DNA from: an uncultured Litorilinea sp.
Lineage (GTDB): Bacteria; Chloroflexota; Anaerolineae; Caldilineales; Caldilineaceae
Direction of reading: 5' to 3'
Assembly: GCA_946885925.1 (NCBI GenBank)
Contig: CAMPHP010000032.1
Coordinates: 1-11,906 of the forward strand
DNA: 11,906 nt
Under the pieces are notes generated by a model. That model had not been told where the DNA came from. It made no database searches and saw nothing but the letters and a program-made list of their open reading frames with translations. A program made the translations under genes and the position numbers. This document shows positions 6,822-11,906 of the stretch, piece after piece (the first letter of the stretch is position 1; each line of letters opens with the position of its first letter).

Positions 6822-8162
6822 ATGTCACCCAGCGTTATGCCATCCATCGTTGCTTATCTGCATCTTCTGCTCAATCGTTTGCTTTACAGGGTGCTTCGAG
6901 TGGGATTCCTGTTGCCTTTGATATTGGTGATGGGATTGGTGATAGCCGCTTGTGGTGGTGGCGCTACGCCTACTCCAACCCCATCAGCGCAAGTGCCGCC
7001 GACAATCACCAGTGAGCTAACTCCGGTTGATACACCAGTCTCTGGTTTTAACGACCAGTTGGTGATATGGTTGCCTGCTTTTACGGGCCTTGCTGCCGAG
7101 GGAGGCGCAGGAGCAATCTTAGCCAATGCGTTTCATCAATTTGAACAGCGCAGCCCCTCGATTACGTTGGATATCCAGGTGAAGGCTGACAACGGCACGG
7201 CAAGCCTTTTTAATTTCCTACGCAGCGCACAACAGGTTGCACCCGCTACACTGCCTGACCTCGTTCTCATCAATACGCAGCAGCTTTGGCAGATGGCTGA
7301 TCTTAGTATGGTGACTGCCTTGAATGAAGATGAACTGGTGGATTTGGAATTCTTCCCGGTGGCGCGCGATGCAGTGCGCTATCGCACCGGAGTGATCGGG
7401 ATTCCTTATGCTGTTGATGTAATTCACTTGGCCTATGATGCTGATAAAGTTGCCCAAGTCCCTATCACATGGACAGAGGTATTGAGCAGGGAGCATAGAC
7501 TTCTCTTCCCCGGTGCAGAAAGCGCCCCGGCCCACGCGACGCTGCTTCAATATGTGGGTGCAGGCGGTGAACTCTTGGATGATGGCACTGTCAGCGATCC
7601 CGCTGTGCTGGAACAACTATTTACCTTTATCGACCGAGCCCGCGATCAGAATATTATTCCCCCCAATGTGCTTGAGCTAGCAGGATTTAACTCGGTCTGG
7701 CGTGCCTTTGCCGAACTTCAGGGAGAGCTTGCAACTGTCCAGGTGAATCAGTTCTATCCCAATTCTGCGGGGATTGATCCACCCCTCTATGCACCGGTGC
7801 CCACGCGCACTGGTGCGCCTGTTACCATTGCAGAGACCTGGGCCTTTGCTGTCTTAACCCAAGATGCACAACGCCGCCAGCAGGCGCTGGCCTTGGTGGA
7901 TGAGCTTTTAGCTCCGGAAGTACAAGGGCCCTGGAGCCAGCTTGCGGCACGTTTGCCCAGCCAGCCGCAGTCCTTGGCGCTGTGGACCGAAGCGAATGGC
8001 TATCGTGACTTTCTTCGACAATTGTTGGGCAATGCAGTAACACCACCGAATGGTCCAGCCTTTGCCGATTTCTCTCGTCGCCTCCAGAGTGCCCAGGCGG
8101 GTTTGTTGCGTGGAGAGCTAACGGTTGAGGCTGCATTAGATATGGTTCTGATTGTCGAATAG
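6822..8162 (+). CDS. extracellular solute-binding lipoprotein (ABC-type)
   Basis: From ATG 6822 it has 446 residues. A hydrophobic signal (about 28-43) ends in the lipobox VIAAC with lipid-anchored Cys44, followed by GGG and a Thr/Pro-rich linker (to about 70). The remainder looks like a family 1 (sugar/oligosaccharide type) periplasmic-binding fold. It has an early IWLPAFTG strand, FHQFEQRSPSITLDIQV, the LPDLVLINTQQLW region, the GIPYAVDVIHLAYDADKV segment and a C-terminal helical part. Such proteins capture a substrate outside the membrane for an ABC importer; no permease or ATPase is adjacent, so substrate and partners are unknown. Neither ATG 6822 nor ATG 6837 has a clear ribosome-binding site, and the start is uncertain. 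The family call rests on fold-level resemblance. Confidence 0.8.
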   Translation: MSPSVMPSIVAYLHLLLNRLLYRVLRVGFLLPLILVMGLVIAACGGGATPTPTPSAQVPPTITSELTPVDTPVSGFNDQLVIWLPAFTGLAAEGGAGAILANAFHQFEQRSPSITLDIQVKADNGTASLFNFLRSAQQVAPATLPDLVLINTQQLWQMADLSMVTALNEDELVDLEFFPVARDAVRYRTGVIGIPYAVDVIHLAYDADKVAQVPITWTEVLSREHRLLFPGAESAPAHATLLQYVGAGGELLDDGTVSDPAVLEQLFTFIDRARDQNIIPPNVLELAGFNSVWRAFAELQGELATVQVNQFYPNSAGIDPPLYAPVPTRTGAPVTIAETWAFAVLTQDAQRRQQALALVDELLAPEVQGPWSQLAARLPSQPQSLALWTEANGYRDFLRQLLGNAVTPPNGPAFADFSRRLQSAQAGLLRGELTVEAALDMVLIVE

Positions 8163-8237
8163 GTATCCTGTTGAGAGCTTTCCGGCAAGCCATCCAGAGA
8201 GGGTTTCAGGAAGGTCTCGCTAACACAAAACCAATAC

Positions 8238-8278
8238 AAAAGAGGGGACAGCCCAAATACGGACCATCCCCTCTTTTT
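8238..8278. terminator. bidirectional terminator between lipoprotein gene and rplL
   Basis: AAAGAGGGGA (8239-8248) and TCCCCTCTTT (8267-8276) form a 10-bp perfect stem around an 18-base loop. On the plus strand it ends in TTTTT (8274-8278); on the minus strand it ends in a T-rich run. It ends the lipoprotein transcript and the rplJ-rplL transcript coming from the other side. Confidence 0.82.
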
Positions 8279-8301
8279 GTTTGCTGAGAAGCTGCGACAG
8301 T

Positions 8302-8682
8302 TTACTTAACTTCGACCGCCGCGCCTTCGGCCTCAAGCTTGGCCTTGGCCTCTTCGGCCGCTTCCTTGCTGACACCTGTGAGCAGTGTGTAGGGCGCGCC
8401 TTCGACTGCATCCTTGGCTTCTTTGAGGCCCAGGTTGGTCAGTGTGCGGACGACCTTAATCACATTGATCTTCTTGGCACCGCCATCCTTCAGAACAACG
8501 TCGAACTCGGTTTGTTCTTCGACAGTCTCAGTAGCCGCCGCAGCAGGGCCAGCCGCCGCAACTGCGGCAACAGGCGCAGCTGCGCTGACACCCCACGCCT
8601 CTTCCAACATCTTGACCAACTGTGACGCCTCAAGCAGTGTTAGGCTATCAAGTTGTTCCTTAATTGTTTGCAAATCAGCCAT
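8302..8682 (-). CDS. rplL: 50S ribosomal protein L7/L12
   Basis: This is the flexible stalk protein that recruits translation factor GTPases to the ribosome. It has 126 residues: an N-terminal dimerisation helix pair (1-31), an Ala/Pro-rich hinge (33-52), and the globular C-terminal domain from EFDVVL onward with the conserved [10 protein letters not shown] and [11 protein letters not shown] segments that contact factors. AGGAG sits about nine bases upstream of the ATG. It follows rplJ after 62 bases in the same transcript. No rpoB follows; a terminator lies about 25 bases past the stop. Confidence 0.98.
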   Translation of the reverse strand: MADLQTIKEQLDSLTLLEASQLVKMLEEAWGVSAAAPVAAVAAAGPAAAATETVEEQTEFDVVLKDGGAKKINVIKVVRTLTNLGLKEAKDAVEGAPYTLLTGVSKEAAEEAKAKLEAEGAAVEVK

Positions 8683-8744
8683 TTTTATATTCTCCTGGTT
8701 AACTCAACTTATCACACATTCACACAAAAACGGAACGACTGCCA

Positions 8745-9278
8745 TTATGCAGCCTCGCTAGCTGGCTGCTCTGCATGGGCATTGATAACCCGTGCCAAGC
8801 TTGCCGATGGCGCATTGAGTATACGCGCCAGGTTTGAAGCGGGAGCATTGATTGCGCCCAAGACCAAAGCCAATACTTCTGCCTTGGATGGTAGATCGGC
8901 AAGAGCTTCTGCACCGTTAGCATCCAGTACCGAGCTGCCCAATAGCGCCCCGGTAATTTCGCCGGCTCTCTCCGCCTTGATCCAATCCATGAGCGCGGTT
9001 ACACCGCTACCAATATCTTCACCTACAAATGCCACGGCGTTGGGACCCACTAGCAGTGAATCCGGCTGGGGTAGCTCGTGCTCCCTGAGTGCAATTCCCA
9101 ACAGCGTGTTCTTCACGACCATAAGGTTGGTGTCTGCTCCACGTAGCTTGGTGCGTAATGATTGCAATTGGGCTACAGTCAGACCGCGGTAGTTGGTGAA
9201 GACGATGGCTGAAGATCTCTGAACTTCGTTGCGATAGAGCTCTAACAGCTCAACCTTCTTTTCTCGATTAATCGCCAA
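8745..9278 (-). CDS. rplJ: 50S ribosomal protein L10
   Basis: L10 anchors the L12 dimers on 23S rRNA and, bound to L12, represses its own operon through the leader RNA. The protein has 177 residues. The N-terminal part MAINREKKVELLELYR and the VFTNYRGLTVAQLQSLR region (about 27-43) are typical, as is the LRGADTNLMVVKNTLL strand. The Ala-rich C-terminal helix (about 130-177) would bind L12. The start codon is TTG (9278-9276), nine bases after a strong AAAGGAGG. An ATG one base after the SD is out of frame and too close. The family match at residue 1 supports the TTG. Confidence 0.97.
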   Translation of the reverse strand: MAINREKKVELLELYRNEVQRSSAIVFTNYRGLTVAQLQSLRTKLRGADTNLMVVKNTLLGIALREHELPQPDSLLVGPNAVAFVGEDIGSGVTALMDWIKAERAGEITGALLGSSVLDANGAEALADLPSKAEVLALVLGAINAPASNLARILNAPSASLARVINAHAEQPASEAA

Positions 9279-9527
9279 AGCGACATCCCTCCTTTCTACA
9301 GCAAATAAAAACGGCGTCTTCTGAAGATGCAGAAGACGCCGTTGGGCATCAAAGGAAAATGGACTTCATCGTCACTTGTCGCGCACAAGGCACAACAAAG
9401 GCAATTTCGGAATCCACTCGCCTCGGCAGGCGGCAAACGAGAAGTTCGCCATTATGCACTGTACCTGCTGTCTTCAGCATGGGAGCCACGTTGGCTTGCT
9501 AACCAACGCAGCATCTATGCAATTCAC
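9279..9527 (-). ncRNA. L10 leader RNA of the rplJ-rplL operon
   Basis: On the minus strand the leader carries AGACAGCAGG (9473-9464) and CCTGCCGAGG (9430-9421), the paired signature of the L10 leader RNAs known from Bacillus and related groups. These are recognised by the L10-L12 complex for feedback repression. Between them is a variable arm. Downstream the leader ends in an attenuator hairpin and the ribosome-binding site. The signature is seen; the regulatory role follows from the family. The 5' end is set by the promoter at 9534-9561. Confidence 0.75.
9301..9343 (-). terminator. attenuator hairpin in the rplJ leader
   Basis: Read on the minus strand, AACGGCGTCTTCTG (9343-9330), a six-base loop and CAGAAGACGCCGTT (9323-9310) form a perfect 14-bp stem followed by TTTTATTT. 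It lies 31 bases before the rplJ start. It is a strong intrinsic terminator inside a leader, so it should act as an attenuator of rplJ-rplL. Confidence 0.88.
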
Positions 9528-9533
9528 TGTGCT

Positions 9534-9561
9534 AGTATATCCGTATTTGTACCTAGCACAA
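9534..9561 (-). promoter_or_regulatory. rplJ-rplL promoter with overlapping inverted repeat
   Basis: On the minus strand TTGTGC (9561-9556) and TATACT (9539-9534) are spaced by 16 bases. The perfect inverted repeat TGTGCTAG (9528-9535) / CTAGCACA (9553-9560) overlaps both boxes, one arm on each. It could be an operator or a chance hairpin; no known regulator site is recognised. Confidence 0.55.
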
Positions 9562-9617
9562 AATCTGGACTACTAGAACTTTCGGTAGAACTCTACACCA
9601 GACCGGGGACTTGAAGG

Positions 9618-10331
9618 TTATTCGCCTGCTCGGCCGGTGGCAGCGTTCAAATCGACCTTGACCCCAGGCCCCATCGTGGAGGTGAGGGTAACTCGTCGCA
9701 GATAATTGCCCTTCAACGCAGCGGGCTTAGCAGCGACAATTGCTTCCATCAGGGTCGAGAAGTTTTGCATCAACTTGTCGGCAGGGAAAGAAGCCTTGCC
9801 AATGGGGACATGGATATTCGATGTCTTATCGACACGAAATTCCACACGACCCAGGCGAGTTTCTTCAATCACGCGCGGCAGGTCTTCGGCGGGTAGAATT
9901 GTGCCAGTCTTGGGGCTGGGCATCAATCCACGCGGGCCCAAGACGCGGCCCAACTTACCGACAACACGCATCATGTCGGGTGTGGCAAGGACGACATCGA
10001 ACTCGGTCCACCCCTTCTGGATGCGGTCGGCCAAGTCATCGCCGCCAACATAATCGGCTCCGGCACTACGAGCCAATTCTTGTCCGTCGGGGCCGGCAAA
10101 GACCAGGATACGAACCTGGCGACCAGTACCGGCGGGCAAGGTGACGACACCACGCACCTGCTGTTCGGCATAGCGCGGGTCAACACCTGTGCGAAGGTGG
10201 ACTTCTACAGTCTCATCGAACTTGGCCGTAGCGAGTTCTTTCACCTTCTGAATGGCTTCGACCGGCTGATACTGGCTATTTGGGTCTACTTGAGATCGCA
10301 ACGCATTGTAGCGTTTGCTGTGCTTTGGCAT
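9618..10331 (-). CDS. rplA: 50S ribosomal protein L1
   Basis: L1 binds 23S rRNA at the mobile L1 stalk that helps release E-site tRNA; in many bacteria it also represses the rplK-rplA mRNA. From ATG 10331 it has 237 residues, the usual length, beginning MPKHSKRYNALRSQVD. The conserved core includes ETVEVHLRTGVDPR, VVTLPAGTGRQVRILVFA, GRVLGPRGLMPSPKTGT, VEFRVDKTSNIHVPIGK and the C-terminal VTLTSTMGPGVKVDL. GAGGAG lies five bases upstream. The open frame continues upstream to 10388, but that part is not L1-like. It follows rplK after 145 bases, a longer gap than is usual for this pair. Confidence 0.97.
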   Translation of the reverse strand: MPKHSKRYNALRSQVDPNSQYQPVEAIQKVKELATAKFDETVEVHLRTGVDPRYAEQQVRGVVTLPAGTGRQVRILVFAGPDGQELARSAGADYVGGDDLADRIQKGWTEFDVVLATPDMMRVVGKLGRVLGPRGLMPSPKTGTILPAEDLPRVIEETRLGRVEFRVDKTSNIHVPIGKASFPADKLMQNFSTLMEAIVAAKPAALKGNYLRRVTLTSTMGPGVKVDLNAATGRAGE

Positions 10332-10476
10332 GTGTACTCCTCTGTGGTACAAGCGGGACGTAAATCCCTTCCACATCTGTTGAATCACGAAGTATCAATC
10401 TGCTTCGTATATGTCCGATACAGGAACTACTCTAATTCTGCAAATACAACCTGCAACAAGCTATCAGCGCCAGCCA

Positions 10477-10902
10477 TTAGTCGCTGATGGTGACGCCCAT
10501 GCTTTCTGCAGTACCTTCTACCATCTTCATGGCGCTTTCCAGGCTCACACCTGTCAAGTCCTTGAGCTTTACTTCCGCAATCTCCCGCACCTGATTCTTG
10601 GTGAGTTTGCCGACCTTGGTCTTATTAGGCTCGGCACTACCGCTCTTCAAGTTGAGCGCCTTCTTAATCAGATCAGGCACTGGCGGTGTCTTGGTGATAA
10701 AGGTGAACGAATTGTCAGTAAAGATGGTGATCTCTACCGGGATGACTTGGCCCGCGAGGTTTGCCGTGCGGGCATTGTATTCCTTCACAAAACCCATAAT
10801 GTTGACACCATGTGGACCAAGCGCCGTACCAACGGGAGGCGCAGGATTGGCCTTGCCCGCCTGCAACTGTAGCTTGACAATTGCCTTAAGTTTCTTTGCC
10901 AT
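10477..10902 (-). CDS. rplK: 50S ribosomal protein L11
   Basis: L11 binds the GTPase-associated centre of 23S rRNA at the stalk base. It is 141 residues, the standard length, starting [16 protein letters not shown]. The N-terminal domain shows [19 protein letters not shown], the Pro-rich thiostrepton-binding region. The C-terminal RNA-binding domain includes [20 protein letters not shown] and ends [17 protein letters not shown] precedes the ATG by seven bases. It lies between nusG and rplA as in most bacteria. Confidence 0.98.
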   Translation of the reverse strand: MAKKLKAIVKLQLQAGKANPAPPVGTALGPHGVNIMGFVKEYNARTANLAGQVIPVEITIFTDNSFTFITKTPPVPDLIKKALNLKSGSAEPNKTKVGKLTKNQVREIAEVKLKDLTGVSLESAMKMVEGTAESMGVTISD

Positions 10903-11042
10903 GTTTGACTCCTTCTGGTCCTGGTGTGCGCCATGGTGCGGTTGGCGACCGCACGCTAGCTCCCAGGGGCCAGCGTATTAAGAATACCGTTAACAAGATC
11001 AATGCTGCCATAACTCATTGCCAGAACGAACTAGCAGCATTG
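10903..11042 (-). promoter_or_regulatory. structured nusG-rplK spacer / rplK leader
   Basis: On the minus strand three hairpins precede rplK: CAATGCTGC/GCAGCATTG (arms 11042-11034 and 11008-11000, 25-base loop); a small GGTATT/AATACG hairpin; and GTGCGGT/ACCGCAC (10954-10948 and 10942-10936, five-base loop), itself enclosed by CCTGG/CCAGG. None has a following T-tract, so they are not terminators. A leader fold bound by L1 for feedback control is the expected function at this site, but the L1 motif itself was not identified. Confidence 0.4.
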
Positions 11043-11091
11043 ATTCTCTCAATTTATGCTTGCCGGTGAGCTAAATTGCCCGCAAAAGAGC

Positions 11092-11724
11092 TTAAACGTC
11101 TCGCTCCAATTGCAGGAAATCAACCTCGACTGGCGTCTCCCGGTTAAAGAAGCTGACCAAGACTTTGGCCTTGCCCTTATCCGGGTAGATCTCATCGACT
11201 GTACCACTAAACTCCGCAAAGGGGCCGGTCAAAATCCGCACATGCTCACCCGGTTGGAAGTTGACCTTGATGCGCGGCTCGTCAGATTCGATACGGCGCA
11301 TGATCTTATCGACTTCCTCTTGGCGCAGGGGTGTCGGCTTGTTGCCCATACCCACAAAGCCTGTTACACCTGGCGTATTGCGCACGACATACCAGCTATC
11401 TTCATCCATGATCATGTTGACCAGGATATAGCCAGGGAAAACTCGGCGCTCTACCTCTTTGCGCGCCCCTTTACGAATCTCGATCTCGGTCTCAGTGGGT
11501 ACAACCACATGCAAAATGTGGTCAGACATCCCCATCGACTCAGCTCGATGTTCAATATTTTTCTTTACCTTGTTTTCCATACCAGAATAGCTGTGAATAA
11601 CAAACCATTCGGGTACGGGGCCTGTTTCGGCTGCTTCCGCGTCTAATTGAGCTGCGATCTCTGCGTCCAGCGCAGCAAGATCGTCAGCATCTTGCTCTTG
11701 CAGGCCCTTTTGCTCGTCGTCCAT
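11092..11724 (-). CDS. nusG: transcription termination/antitermination factor NusG
   Basis: NusG binds RNA polymerase and modulates pausing, Rho termination and coupling to translation. From ATG 11724 (AAGGAG six to seven bases upstream) it has 210 residues. An acidic N-terminal extension (about 1-36) precedes the NGN domain, which starts at WFVIHSYSGMENKVKKNIE and includes the FPGYILVNM strand and RNTPGVTGFVG. A KOW domain follows (about 155-185, with FQPGEHVRILTGPFAEFSG). An in-frame GTG at 11769 would add 15 residues and has no ribosome-binding site. It follows secE after 106 bases. Confidence 0.97.
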   Translation of the reverse strand: MDDEQKGLQEQDADDLAALDAEIAAQLDAEAAETGPVPEWFVIHSYSGMENKVKKNIEHRAESMGMSDHILHVVVPTETEIEIRKGARKEVERRVFPGYILVNMIMDEDSWYVVRNTPGVTGFVGMGNKPTPLRQEEVDKIMRRIESDEPRIKVNFQPGEHVRILTGPFAEFSGTVDEIYPDKGKAKVLVSFFNRETPVEVDFLQLERDV

Positions 11725-11830
11725 GATTCTCTCCTTTTCCAGCCGTTCGCACCGTACTTCTCTAGACACGCTTACTCATGGCTGGCATGGGCTGCCGCAT
11801 CTGTCACCTCTGCGCCAGGGTGCACAGGGG

Positions 11831-11906
11831 TTACATCACTCGCAGCAACAAAGCGACGATCAGGCTAAATATTGAGTCAATGCCAAACAACACAATCGCT
11901 GAAATT
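11831..11906 (-). CDS. secE: SecE, C-terminal fragment (runs off the window)
   Basis: The last 24 codons before a TAA at 11833-11831 encode a hydrophobic segment, ISAIVLFGIDSIFSLIVALL, with the GID motif that ends the single conserved membrane helix of SecE. SecE is the essential small subunit of the SecYEG translocon. The position directly upstream of nusG confirms it. The 5' part lies outside the window. Confidence 0.85.
   Translation of the reverse strand, partial: ISAIVLFGIDSIFSLIVALLLRVM

Noticed and set aside
8653..9192. 179-codon plus-strand ORF opposite rplJ
   Set aside because: Shadow of rplJ; Ser/Ala-rich composition typical of antisense frames, and no ribosome-binding site.
10332..10476. 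tRNA or small gene in the rplK-rplA spacer
   Set aside because: No T-arm consensus or coding frame; only a 6-bp ACGAAG/CTTCGT hairpin (10387-10408).
11056..11646. 196-codon plus-strand ORF opposite nusG
   Set aside because: It overlaps NusG on the other strand with no family features; NusG is certain.

Overview
The window is ordinary chromosomal housekeeping DNA from a bacterium, most likely a member of the Chloroflexota (Anaerolineae/Caldilineae-like); this placement is inference. The evidence is a recA-RNase Y-SpoVS order that also occurs, in a longer form, in Bacillus; an RicT/PSP1 gene beside a DNA polymerase III delta-prime gene, as in Bacillus; and a lipoprotein whose mature N-terminus is a Gly-then-Thr/Pro-rich linker, a style common in Chloroflexota. 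There are no phage, transposon, CRISPR or tRNA signatures.

Layout. Plus strand, left part: recA (253-1323) behind a consensus sigma70-type promoter that contains a LexA-box-like site. It is followed by about 270 bases of strongly structured sequence ending in an intrinsic terminator (1565-1592), then RNase Y (rny, 1774-3336) with its own terminator (3423-3460). A spoVS gene (3982-4275) follows after a long non-coding stretch and ends at a bidirectional terminator (4392-4431). Minus strand, middle: holB (delta-prime clamp-loader subunit, 5614-6660) followed by ricT (PSP1 family, 4509-5570), converging on spoVS. holB appears to be transcribed as a leaderless mRNA. Divergent from holB is a plus-strand extracellular solute-binding lipoprotein (6822-8162) without permease genes. 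It converges on the ribosomal operon across a second bidirectional terminator (about 8238-8278).

Minus strand, right part: the classical secE-nusG-rplK-rplA-rplJ-rplL cluster, read from 11906 down to 8302. Only the last 24 codons of secE lie in the window. Between rplA and rplJ there is a promoter, an L10-leader-type RNA carrying the CCTGCCGAGG / AGACAGCAGG signature, and a 14-bp attenuator hairpin just before the rplJ ribosome-binding site. rpoB does not follow rplL here.

How the parts relate. RecA handles recombination and SOS signalling. RNase Y is the membrane endonuclease that starts mRNA decay, and RicT belongs to a family whose Bacillus member controls RNase Y, so the rny/ricT proximity may be functional. 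The right-hand cluster supplies protein export (SecE), transcription elongation control (NusG), and the L11/L1/L10/L12 proteins of the ribosomal stalk regions. No wholly new system is evident. The most interesting signals are regulatory: the structured RNA after recA, the SOS-like recA promoter with a possible upstream mini-ORF, the leaderless holB promoter, and the rplJ leader.
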